NCBI RefSeq assembly: GCF_021919345.1
Contig: NZ_CP089293.1
Coordinates: forward strand, 3,906,001 to 3,970,000
DNA: 64,000 bases
Reading direction: 5' to 3'
From: Paenarthrobacter nicotinovorans
GTDB taxonomy: Bacteria > Actinomycetota > Actinomycetes > Actinomycetales > Micrococcaceae
Shown: positions 13,697-21,087 of the stretch, piece by piece
Layout of the letters: each line of letters opens with the position of its first letter
Position numbering within the stretch: position 1 is the first letter of the stretch
Made by a program: the position numbers and the translations under genes
The notes under the pieces: model-generated
The model's input: the letters and a program-made list of their open reading frames with translations, nothing else
Told to the model about the DNA's origin: nothing
Databases searched by the model: none

Positions 13697-14471
13697 CACC
13701 ACGCAGCTGCGGGCCCGGACATTCCGCACCATGGGCACCGTAGTGAGCCTGACGGTGGCGAGCGGACACTACGCCCAAACAGCCGTTGACGAGCTCGAGT
13801 CAGCAGCCGCCGTCGTCGAGGATAAATTCTCTGAACTGGACCTTAGCTTCAGCCTGTACCGGAACGGCTCCGAAGCGAGCAGGCTGGCCCGCGGTGAGCT
13901 GACCCTGGCCTACGCCTCCGAGTCCATGCAGGCCCTGTACGCAGAAGCGTCCGAATGGCGGTTGGCAACCGGCGGGGCTTTCACGGCTGAGCGGCCGGAT
14001 GGCACGTTGGATCTTTCCGGGATCGTGAAAGCACACGCGGTGCGTGAGGCGGCGTTGTCCCTCGAAGCCCTGGGTTTGCGGGACTGGTGCTTGAACGCCG
14101 GCGGCGATGTCCTGGTGAGCGGGTCCCCCGAACCGGGGACGGAGGAGCCGTGGCTCGCCGGCATCGTTGACCCGCAGGATCGGCAAGCCTTGCTGGGCGC
14201 GTATCCGATGTCGGCCCTGCGGGCACTCGCGACGTCGGGCACGGCTGAACGCGGCCAGCACATTTGGGCCATTGGAGGTGCGGCAACGGAGTTCGACCAG
14301 GTTTCCGTGGCCGCCGCCGACATCGTTACCGCCGACGTCCTTGCAACCGCCATCGTCGCCGGCGGGACAAGGACCCTCGATCAGGCTGTTGAAAAATGGA
14401 AGGTGGAAGTCCTCGCGGTACGTCGCGACGGGACGCTGCTGGCTACCCCCGGGTTCAGGAAACCGGCCTGA
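13680..14471 (+). CDS. apbE: FAD:protein FMN transferase (ApbE family)
   Basis: The 263-residue protein has ApbE motifs in order: MGTVVSLTV near residue 18, DLSFSLYRNGSEASRLARGE, LDLSGIVKAHAV, the NAGGDVLVSG loop and a C-terminal TADVLATAIVAGG where the catalytic Mg-binding aspartate is expected. It transfers FMN from FAD to a threonine of exported flavoproteins. The start overlaps the FMN-binding gene by 17 bp, strong evidence that this is its substrate. No signal peptide is evident, unlike Gram-negative ApbE lipoproteins. The stop lies in a TGATCA palindrome shared with the converging SGNH gene. Confidence 0.92.
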   Translation: MPHTSSTTQLRARTFRTMGTVVSLTVASGHYAQTAVDELESAAAVVEDKFSELDLSFSLYRNGSEASRLARGELTLAYASESMQALYAEASEWRLATGGAFTAERPDGTLDLSGIVKAHAVREAALSLEALGLRDWCLNAGGDVLVSGSPEPGTEEPWLAGIVDPQDRQALLGAYPMSALRALATSGTAERGQHIWAIGGAATEFDQVSVAAADIVTADVLATAIVAGGTRTLDQAVEKWKVEVLAVRRDGTLLATPGFRKPA

Positions 14472-14491
14472 TCAAGAAACCGGCCTGATCA
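14459..14491. repeat. 17-bp tandem duplication at convergent stop codons
   Basis: GAAACCGGCCTGATCA occurs at 14459-14474 and again at 14476-14491, period 17. The TGATCA of the first copy supplies the stop codons of both apbE and the converging SGNH gene. The second copy is read through as coding sequence by the SGNH gene. Confidence 0.85.
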
Positions 14492-15239
14492 GTTCTGCGT
14501 ACTTGGGACTGAGGCCATCGCCGGAAGACACGCCCCGGAGACGACGGGACACCCACGGCGCTGCCGACTCCCGGAACCAGCGCGCGTTTGCCTTCAGGGC
14601 CTCCACCCTCCCCAAAAGCCGCGCGGGCGCGAGCTCGGGAACGTCGATCACATGCTCGTGTTCCAGGACGTCCAGGACGCGCTTGGCCATGTTGATGTGG
14701 CCGGCTGTGGACATGTGCATCCGGTCCTCGCCCCACAGCCGCCAGTCGTCGTATTCGTCGAAGCGCCAGTAATCCACCAGCAAGGCGCCGTGGTCCTCGG
14801 CGATCTCCCGCACGAGTTCGTTGTAGATCGCAGTGCGGCCACGCATCGCGCTGAACACTTTCGAGCCCTTCGCGTCGAAGCCCGTGAAGAGGAGGACCGT
14901 GGCACCGGTCGCACTCAACTTGGCGATGCCGGCGTCGTACTCCTCCAACAGCGAGTCGATGTCGATCTTGGGCCGCAGGATGTCGTTCGCCCCGGCGTAA
15001 AGGGTCACCAGGGTGGGTTTCATTGCGGCGGCGGCATCCACCTGCTCGGCCATGATCTGGCGGAGTTTCCGGCCACGGATGGCCAGGTTGGCGTAGCCGA
15101 AACCGGGGTTGCTTTGGGCCAATTGCCCTGCCACGATGTCAGCCCAGCCGCGCACCCCGTTGGGGCGGCTGGGATCGTCGTCGCCGACGCCCTCAGTGAA
15201 CGAATCCCCCAGGGCAACATATCGGGCAGAAAAATCCAT
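14472..15239 (-). CDS. SGNH/GDSL hydrolase, paralogue 1
   Basis: The 255-residue protein has the SGNH blocks: GDSFTEG (block I, nucleophile Ser), a block II glycine around YANLAIRG, GANDI (block III, Asn) and DRMHMSTAGH (block V, Asp and His). The family contains esterases and acyl- or acetylxylan-type deacylases. No signal peptide is visible, so it is probably cytosolic. It shares with paralogues at 16115 and 16942 an unusual C-terminal motif, RRLRGVSSGDGLSP. The substrate is unknown. It abuts apbE tail to tail with no spacer. Confidence 0.9.
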   Translation of the reverse strand: MDFSARYVALGDSFTEGVGDDDPSRPNGVRGWADIVAGQLAQSNPGFGYANLAIRGRKLRQIMAEQVDAAAAMKPTLVTLYAGANDILRPKIDIDSLLEEYDAGIAKLSATGATVLLFTGFDAKGSKVFSAMRGRTAIYNELVREIAEDHGALLVDYWRFDEYDDWRLWGEDRMHMSTAGHINMAKRVLDVLEHEHVIDVPELAPARLLGRVEALKANARWFRESAAPWVSRRLRGVSSGDGLSPKYAELIRPVS

Positions 15240-15302
15240 GCCGCCAGTCTGCCACTTCAGCGCTCACAGCCACAAAGCCGCTGTTCTGCGCCGGAGAAAG
15301 CA

Positions 15303-15782
15303 CTAGGAATCGCGGAGAATCCAGTGGTTGTTGTCCAACCGGGCAACGATTTTCTCGCCGATCCGTGCGAGGTCGGCGACGTCGTCGGGGCTGAGCGAGT
15401 CGAGCATCAACGTCCGCACTGATTCCACATGGGCAGGCGCCAGGGAAACAATGGTGGACATGCCGGCGTCGGTCAGGTGCGCCACCGTGACGCGGGCGTC
15501 ACCGGGGTGGGCCTGCCGTTCCACCCAGCCGCGTTTCTGCAGTTTGGTGACCACGTGCGAAAGCCGTGACAGGGAGGCGCTTGTCCGGGCAGCGAGCTCG
15601 CTCATAGGCAGGTACCGGCCCTCCGTTTCGGAGAGCATGGCGAGCACGTTGTAATCGAACAGGGACAGTTTCCCGGCCGCCTGAAGCTGGGTGTCCAACG
15701 CCGAGGGGAGCAAAGTATTGATGCTCAGCAGGGCAAGCCAGGCACGGCGTTCGTCGGCGTTCAGCCACCGGGGTTGATTCAT
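15303..15782 (-). CDS. MarR-family transcriptional regulator
   Basis: The 159-residue protein has a MarR winged helix: the recognition region LPMSELAARTSASLSRLSHVVTKLQKRGWVERQ (about 59-91) is followed by the wing DARVTVAHLTDAG. Long flanking helices would dimerise it. It lies 63 bp upstream of SGNH paralogue 1 in the same direction and is divergent from the YciI gene with 69 bp between starts, so it may control either. The ligand is not predictable. Confidence 0.9.
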   Translation of the reverse strand: MNQPRWLNADERRAWLALLSINTLLPSALDTQLQAAGKLSLFDYNVLAMLSETEGRYLPMSELAARTSASLSRLSHVVTKLQKRGWVERQAHPGDARVTVAHLTDAGMSTIVSLAPAHVESVRTLMLDSLSPDDVADLARIGEKIVARLDNNHWILRDS

Positions 15783-15851
15783 GGGTCCATCTTATGAGAA
15801 TCCGTCGGCTTCCCGGGTCCAGGCCTGCTGCCCTGGCGATAGGCTGGCTGC

Positions 15852-16139
15852 ATGTTCGTAGTCTCTTTGACCTACAAAGTTCCGGACGAAATCGTCGACT
15901 TTCACCGCCCGGGCCATATGGCCTGGCTCAAGGACGCGTTCGACGGCGGGATCTTCCTTGCGTCCGGACGTCGCGTCCCGGCCACGGGAGGCGTGCTGCT
16001 GTCCAAAGTGGACAGGGCAACGTTGGATGCCTCGCTGGCCGAGGATCCGTTCTACAGCAACGGGGTGGCCGACTTCGAAATCATCGAATTCACCGCCACC
16101 AGCGTGGCCGAAGGCTACGAAAACCTGCTGGACAGCTGA
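15852..16139 (+). CDS. YciI-family protein
   Basis: The 95-residue protein shows the YciI fold signature: MFVVSLTYKVPDE, then HRPGHMAWLKDAFDGGIFLASGR and AEDPFYSNGVADFEIIEF. The histidine of HMAWL and the aspartate of AEDPF form the conserved His-Asp pair of this ferredoxin-like fold. The family may have dehydrochlorinase- or isomerase-like activity, but most members are uncharacterised. It is divergent from marR, and its last 25 bp overlap the end of the converging SGNH paralogue 2. Confidence 0.85.
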   Translation: MFVVSLTYKVPDEIVDFHRPGHMAWLKDAFDGGIFLASGRRVPATGGVLLSKVDRATLDASLAEDPFYSNGVADFEIIEFTATSVAEGYENLLDS

Positions 16140-16945
16140 GTTTTCAAGGTTTTCGCCGCGCTGGTTCCGAGCCGTTCGGGCAGCACCACCGGCATGAGTT
16201 CCGGCCAGCGGGCACCCAGGTGGTCACCGCTCGAAACGCCGCGGACCCGGCGTGAAAACCAAGGCCCGACGTCGCGCCTCAGCCAGGCGACGTCGTCGGC
16301 GATGTTTTCGGTGAGGGACTTCGAACGCCACGGCGCCATAACCGGCTCAGAGAGCGAATGGGGCGCTCCCAGGACCTCCAGGACTTTCCTGGCCATGTAC
16401 CTGTGGCCCGGCGTGGACATGTGCAGCCGGTCGGGAGCCCACATGCGGGGGTCCTGGAACCTTTCGAAGCACCAATAATCCACCAGGAGCGTCTGGTACT
16501 TCGCGGCAATCCGCCGGATGTGGCGGTTGTAAATGGCAGTACGGACCTTCAAGGGCTCCAGCAAGGGGGACAGCGGGACGTTGTAGCCGGTGAAGAGCAC
16601 GATGGTAGCACCGCTGGCTTTGAGGCGCATCACGGCATTTTCGTAATCCCTCATGAGCCGGCCCAGGTTGAGCCGGGCCATGAGGAGGTCGTTGCCGCCG
16701 GCGTAAAAGCTGATGAGTGTGGGATTCAGGGCCAGTGCGGGTTCGAGCTGCTCGTCGACGATCCTTTGGAGGCGGCGGCCCCGAACGGCCAGGTTGGCGT
16801 AGAGCGTGCGGTCATCGTGCCGGGCGAAATCCTCGGCCACACGGTCAGCCCAGCCACGGCAGTTGTTGGGTAGCCTGCGGTCAACGTCTCCCACGCCCTC
16901 AGTGAAGGAGTCTCCCAACGCGACGAATCTCCGCGGCATGGTCAT
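16115..16945 (-). CDS. SGNH/GDSL hydrolase, paralogue 2
   Basis: The 276-residue protein starts MTMPRRFVALGDSFTEGVG at 16945, where ATGA overlaps the stop of paralogue 3. A longer reading to 17116 would lie inside that gene and is rejected. Blocks: GDSFTEG, GGNDLL, and DRLHMSTPGH carrying the Asp-His pair. The C-terminal RRVRGVSSGDHLGARWPELMP resembles the other two paralogues. Translational coupling to paralogue 3 suggests they act on related esters. The last 25 bp overlap the YciI gene on the opposite strand. Confidence 0.9.
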   Translation of the reverse strand: MTMPRRFVALGDSFTEGVGDVDRRLPNNCRGWADRVAEDFARHDDRTLYANLAVRGRRLQRIVDEQLEPALALNPTLISFYAGGNDLLMARLNLGRLMRDYENAVMRLKASGATIVLFTGYNVPLSPLLEPLKVRTAIYNRHIRRIAAKYQTLLVDYWCFERFQDPRMWAPDRLHMSTPGHRYMARKVLEVLGAPHSLSEPVMAPWRSKSLTENIADDVAWLRRDVGPWFSRRVRGVSSGDHLGARWPELMPVVLPERLGTSAAKTLKTQLSSRFS

Positions 16946-17778
16946 TGTGCTGCCTCCCGGTTTTCCATGAGCTTCTTCAAACCACCCTTGCGGGGGACTT
17001 TGACCGGATGCGGCCAGCGGGGTTGCAGCGAATCGCCCAGGGTGACACCGCGCAGTTTGCGCCCGAACAACGGCACCACCCAGTCGTTGACCCAGCGGCG
17101 TTGGCGGCGCTCCCATTCACGCAAGGTCAAACGGGTAGGCGGTTCCCATTCCTTGGCCGGGATCTTGTGCGGGACATTGAGATGGTCCAGGACCTGTCCG
17201 GCCAAGTACTTGTGGCCGGCCTTGGACATGTGAAGCCGGTCCGGGGACCACATCCGCGGGTCCTTGTAAGCATCGAAGCACCAATAATCCACCAGAACGG
17301 CGCCGTACTTGGCCGCTATCTCCCGGACTCTGTGGTTGTACAGGGTATTGCGTTTCTTGAACGGCTCCAGGACCGCGGAAACCTTGACGTCGAACCCCGT
17401 GAAGAGCACCACCGTGGCCCCGGTTCCACTCAGCCGCGCGACCAGGAGTTCGTAGTCGGCAAGAAGGGCGTCCATGTCCGTGCCGAAGTCCAGGATGTCA
17501 TTGCCGCCGGCGTACAGCGTGATGAGCGTGGGCTCCATGGCGAGCGCGGGTTCGAGCTGTTCATCGATGATGTGCCGGAGCCTCTTGCTGCGAACTGCCA
17601 GATTGGCGTACTCCCACCCCGGTTGCGCCTTCGCCAGCCTTTCGGCCACCCGGTCGGCCCAGCCGCGCACCCCGTTCGGCAGGACCTTGCTCGGGTCCCC
17701 AACACCCTCGGTGAAGGAATCCCCGATGGCGACATACCGCCGTCGAGCGCTGTTCCCGTCACCGAAGTCGTCCCGCAC
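16942..17778 (-). CDS. SGNH/GDSL hydrolase, paralogue 3
   Basis: The 278-residue protein has GDSFTEGVGDPSK, YAGGNDIL and DRLHMSKAGHKYLA, so the Ser-Asn-Asp-His set is complete. A basic, tryptophan-rich linker (EWERRQRRWVNDW, about residues 216-228) precedes the shared RKLRGVTLGDSLQPRWP motif, and the C terminus is lysine-rich. It is the first gene of a two-gene operon with paralogue 2. The 32-bp repeat array starts about 45 bp upstream of its ATG, so the array may overlap its promoter region. Confidence 0.9.
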   Translation of the reverse strand: MRDDFGDGNSARRRYVAIGDSFTEGVGDPSKVLPNGVRGWADRVAERLAKAQPGWEYANLAVRSKRLRHIIDEQLEPALAMEPTLITLYAGGNDILDFGTDMDALLADYELLVARLSGTGATVVLFTGFDVKVSAVLEPFKKRNTLYNHRVREIAAKYGAVLVDYWCFDAYKDPRMWSPDRLHMSKAGHKYLAGQVLDHLNVPHKIPAKEWEPPTRLTLREWERRQRRWVNDWVVPLFGRKLRGVTLGDSLQPRWPHPVKVPRKGGLKKLMENREAAQ

Positions 17779-17823
17779 CCCACCGAAGCTACCCGCCCCC
17801 GGTTAAGCCCGAGCCAACCCCAA

Positions 17824-17996
17824 GTGAACAAGCGTCCGACCCAAGCACGCGGGATGTGAGCAAGCGTCGGACCCAAGCACGCGGGATGTGAGCAAGCGTC
17901 CGGCTCAAGCACGCGGGATGTGAGCAAGCGTCCGGCTCAAGCACGCGGGATGTGAGCAAGCGTCCGGCCCAAGCACGCGGGAAGTGAGCAAGCGTC
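17824..17996. repeat. 32-bp tandem repeat array, locus 2
   Basis: Six units with core GTGAGCAAGCGTC (first unit GTGAACAAGCGTC) start at 17824, 17856, 17888, 17920, 17952 and 17984, exactly 32 bp apart. The intervening 19 bp are nearly constant (CGGCTCAAGCACGCGGGAT). In several units TGAGC and GCTCA can form a small hairpin. Core and period equal locus 1 at 10183-10440, with the same orientation. Confidence 0.92.
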
Positions 17997-18076
17997 CGGC
18001 ACTGCAGGGCCGGTTGTCGGGCATCCGGCAGCGTGCGTCAAAGCGACGAAGGAGCAGCACGCCGAGGATGGCCGCC
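17997..18076. repeat. Conserved tail flanking the 32-bp array, locus 2
   Basis: CCGGCAGCGTGCGTC and, about 30 bp later, GAGGATGGCCGCC parallel the tail at 10421-10493. No gene lies between 17779 and 18099; this element fills the region. Confidence 0.65.
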
Positions 18077-18099
18077 AATCGGCCGCCCACGTAAAAGGC

Positions 18100-19155
18100 T
18101 TAGCCCTCCGCCTTGCCGCGACGCCAGTAGCCCATGAACGCAACCTGCTTGCGGTCAATGCCAACGTCCCGCACCAGGTAGCGCCGCATTTCCTTGATCA
18201 CGAACGCTTCGCCGGCAATCCAGGCGTAGAACGGCAGGGCACCTGCGGGCAGTGTCGGGTTCTTGGTGGCTTCGATGGCTGCCGCGTCCATGCGCTGCGG
18301 GGTTTCCCAAAGAATGTCCTGGTCTACGTTGACGTCTTCGGGCTCAGGACCTGCTGCGGTTCCGGAACCCTTGATGCCCACCCACCCCGGGACGGGAACT
18401 GCCTTGGCCACGGCTTCCTTGAGGAGTTCGCCGTGGGGACGGGAGCGTCCGATGGCTGCGCCGCGGGCAAGCCAGGTGATTTCGATGTCGGCGGCGGTGC
18501 TGATGTCCTGGAAATCGCCGGCTTCGGGCACCTCGAGGAAGGCATGTCCGGTCATGTCGGCGGGCAGGCTTTCCAGGATGGCGCTGATGGCGGGCACTGC
18601 GGTTTCGTCGCCGGCCAGGAGTACGCGCTGCGCCAGCCCCGGCCGCCATTCAATGCCACCGTAGGCGCCGGCGGTGGCGCACTGTGCAGCCCTGTTGTTG
18701 GGACCGATGATGGTCAGTGCGTCGCCCGGTTTCGCAGCAAGCGCCCAGTTGGCCGCAGGTCCGCCGTGCCCGGCGTCGTCGAAGTGCATGACGAAGTCGA
18801 TGTCGATTTCGGGGTACACGGCGTCGAGCCGTTCGGAGCGGACGGTGTAAGTCCGCATGTCCCCACGGACGGACGGGTCCATCGCCAGCCATTCCTGGTA
18901 CCAGCCGGCCTCTTCCATTTTGAAGGGGGGCAACGGAATGACGTTGCCGTCTGCGTCAAAGGACGGAATCATCAGCTTCACGCGCAAGTCCAGGGTGTCG
19001 CCCGCGACGCCGAAGTCGCGCAGCGAGTAACCGCCGAACGTGATCCGGCGGAAATTGGGGCTCAGTTCCTGCACTGCCGTCACGGTGACGTCGAAGGCGA
19101 GGGTCATGGGCTCCACGGCGGCGCTTGCTTTGGCCTGTGTCGGTTGTGCACTCAT
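18100..19155 (-). CDS. Siderophore-interacting protein (ViuB-like ferric-siderophore reductase)
   Basis: The 351-residue protein has the SIP layout: an N-terminal FAD-binding barrel (FRRITFGGYSLRDFG, RTYTVR, the DIDFVMHFD region, GDALTIIGP) and a C-terminal NAD(P)H-binding half (LAGDETAVPAISAILESLP; WIAGEAFVIKEMRRYLV). It should reduce imported ferric-siderophore in the cytosol to free Fe(II). Its ATG overlaps the stop of the ABC ATPase gene, so import and iron release are cotranslated. An acidic insertion rich in Pro and Glu (about 262-290) interrupts the NAD domain. Confidence 0.93.
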   Translation of the reverse strand: MSAQPTQAKASAAVEPMTLAFDVTVTAVQELSPNFRRITFGGYSLRDFGVAGDTLDLRVKLMIPSFDADGNVIPLPPFKMEEAGWYQEWLAMDPSVRGDMRTYTVRSERLDAVYPEIDIDFVMHFDDAGHGGPAANWALAAKPGDALTIIGPNNRAAQCATAGAYGGIEWRPGLAQRVLLAGDETAVPAISAILESLPADMTGHAFLEVPEAGDFQDISTAADIEITWLARGAAIGRSRPHGELLKEAVAKAVPVPGWVGIKGSGTAAGPEPEDVNVDQDILWETPQRMDAAAIEATKNPTLPAGALPFYAWIAGEAFVIKEMRRYLVRDVGIDRKQVAFMGYWRRGKAEG

Positions 19156-19976
19156 GAGGCGATCTCCAATTCGTTGCTTACAGCGGGGCTTGCGTGGTGC
19201 CGTCCAATGGGAACGATCAGTGGTGTGCCTGAGATGGGGTCCGGAACCACCCGGGACTCCAGGCCGAAAACGTTGAAGACGAGTTCTTCCGTGACCACGT
19301 CGATGGAGGGCCCTTCAGCCACGATGCACCCGCCCTTCATGGCGATGACGTGATCTGCGTAGCGCGCTGCCAGGTTCAAGTCGTGGAGCACGATCGCCAC
19401 AGTGGTCGCGCGGCGGCGGTTGAGGTCCGTGATGAGGTCGAGGACTTCCACCTGATGCGCGAGGTCCAGGTAGGTGGTGGGCTCGTCCAGCAGCAGGACG
19501 TCGGTTTCCTGCGCCAAAGCCATGGCAATCCAGACCCGCTGGCGCTGGCCGCCGGACAGTTCGTCGATGCTCCGCTCAGCGAGCCCAAGGGTATCGGTGG
19601 CTTCGAGCGCGCGCTGCACCGCGGCGTCGTCGGCGGCGCTCCAGCTGCGGAAGAAACCTTGGTGCGGGTAGCGGCCGCGGCCCACGAGGTCGCGCACGGT
19701 GATCCCGTCCGGCGCGGCCGGGTGCTGCGGCAGGAGGCCCAGCGTGCGGGCCAGTTCGCGGGCAGGACGGGTATGGATGTCCTTTCCGTCCAGCGTCACG
19801 GCACCGCTGGCCGGCTTCAGCAACCGCGACAAGCCGCGCAGGAGCGTGGATTTGCCGCAGGCGTTGGCGCCGACGATCATGGTCACTTTGCCCTCGGGAA
19901 TCTCGGTGGAGAGCCCCTCCACCACCTTGCGCTGCTCGTACTGGAGCGTGAGGTCCTTGGCATTAAGGATGGCCAT
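19152..19976 (-). CDS. Ferric-siderophore ABC transporter, ATP-binding protein (FepC/FhuC-like)
   Basis: The 274-residue protein has Walker A GANACGKST, signature LSGGQRQRVWIAMALAQ, Walker B VLLLDEPTTYLDLAHQ and the H-loop IVLHDLNLA. YLDLAHQ is typical of iron-siderophore and B12 importers. The ATG at 19976 is chosen because it lies one base after the permease stop and starts the ABC domain; upstream in-frame codons lie inside the permease gene. The C-terminal ~50 residues are an extension seen in actinobacterial members. Confidence 0.95.
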   Translation of the reverse strand: MAILNAKDLTLQYEQRKVVEGLSTEIPEGKVTMIVGANACGKSTLLRGLSRLLKPASGAVTLDGKDIHTRPARELARTLGLLPQHPAAPDGITVRDLVGRGRYPHQGFFRSWSAADDAAVQRALEATDTLGLAERSIDELSGGQRQRVWIAMALAQETDVLLLDEPTTYLDLAHQVEVLDLITDLNRRRATTVAIVLHDLNLAARYADHVIAMKGGCIVAEGPSIDVVTEELVFNVFGLESRVVPDPISGTPLIVPIGRHHASPAVSNELEIAS

Positions 19977-19977
19977 G

Positions 19978-21087
19978 TCAGGCTTCCTTTCGGTTGGACG
20001 TGACCAGAAGCCACAGCAGGAAGGGTGCACCGAGCGCACCGGTGATGACGCCGACCGGGAGGACGGTTCCGTCCAGGACGACCGGAGCAATGTTGGAGGC
20101 GAAGAAGTCGGCAACCAGCACGATCAGCGCGCCAGTGAGGGCCGACGCCGGAAGGCTGGGTTTGCGCACGATGCGGCGGGCGATCGGCCCGGCGAGGAAC
20201 GCGACGAAAGCTACCGGTCCGGCGGCGGCAGTGGCGACGGCGGCAAGTCCGACGGCGGTCAGCACGAGTCCCAGCCGCGCGGCGTTGACCCTGATTCCGA
20301 GGCCGGCGGCAGCGTCGTCGCCCAGTTCAAGGATGCGCAACGGTCCGGCGAGGACCACGACGGCCGGCAGCAAGACAAGCAAGGAGACCCCCAGAACACC
20401 GGCCCGGTCCCAGGTGGCTGAGTTCAGCGAGCCGTTGAGCCAGATGAGGGCGTCGGCGGCAGTCCGGATATCCGCACGGGTCATGAGGAAGTTGACCACC
20501 GCGTGGAGTGCTGCGGCGATGCCCACGCCGGCCAGGATGAGGCGGTTGCCTGCAGCGTTGCCCCGGCTGCCCCCGCCCGCGCCGGAGCCGGTGCCGCGGG
20601 AGATCGCGTAGATGATGGCCGCGACACCCAGTGCGCCGCCGAGGGCCGCCCCGGAAACGACAGCCCCGGATGCGCCGAAGATCACGATGGCGGTCACTGC
20701 CGCGGCGCTGGCACCGTAGCTGATGCCGATGATGTCCGGGCTGGCCAGCGGGTTGCGCAGCATGGTCTGGAACAGCGCGCCGGCGAGCCCGAAAGCGAGG
20801 CCGATCATCGTTCCCACCACAGCGCGGGGCAGTTTGTGTTCCATCACGATGAAGCTGGCGCCCGGGATCTTTTCGCCGCCGGTCAGATGGTTGATGACGA
20901 TGGTGAAGAAGTCGGGGATGGTCACGGTGTAGCTGCCCAGGAGCACGTACACGGCGAACATCACCAGCAGCGCGAGGCCCAGGAAGAAGGTGGGGCTCAG
21001 CACGCGCCGAAGTGGCAGATGATGAGGGTGTTTGGGGGAATTATTGGCATTAAGTGCCGTCTCGGGCGCGGATTTAAGGACCGTCAC
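19978..21087 (-). CDS. Ferric-siderophore ABC transporter, permease 2 (FecCD family)
   Basis: The 369-residue protein begins with GTG at 21087, forming GTGA with the upstream permease stop. Longer in-frame readings lie inside that permease gene. It has about 9-10 membrane helices with FecCD hallmarks: PRAVVGTMIGLAFGLAGALFQTMLRNPLASPDIIGISYGAS and, near the C terminus, GPVAFVAFLAGPIARRI. A glycine- and serine-rich loop (GTGSGAGGGSRGNAAGN) is unusual. It should form a heterodimeric channel with permease 1. Confidence 0.93.
   Translation of the reverse strand: MTVLKSAPETALNANNSPKHPHHLPLRRVLSPTFFLGLALLVMFAVYVLLGSYTVTIPDFFTIVINHLTGGEKIPGASFIVMEHKLPRAVVGTMIGLAFGLAGALFQTMLRNPLASPDIIGISYGASAAAVTAIVIFGASGAVVSGAALGGALGVAAIIYAISRGTGSGAGGGSRGNAAGNRLILAGVGIAAALHAVVNFLMTRADIRTAADALIWLNGSLNSATWDRAGVLGVSLLVLLPAVVVLAGPLRILELGDDAAAGLGIRVNAARLGLVLTAVGLAAVATAAAGPVAFVAFLAGPIARRIVRKPSLPASALTGALIVLVADFFASNIAPVVLDGTVLPVGVITGALGAPFLLWLLVTSNRKEA

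Noticed and set aside
16946..17116. Longer N terminus for SGNH paralogue 2
   Set aside because: The extra 57 residues lie within the coding region of paralogue 3, and an ATGA overlap at 16945 gives a standard start directly before the GDSFTEG block.
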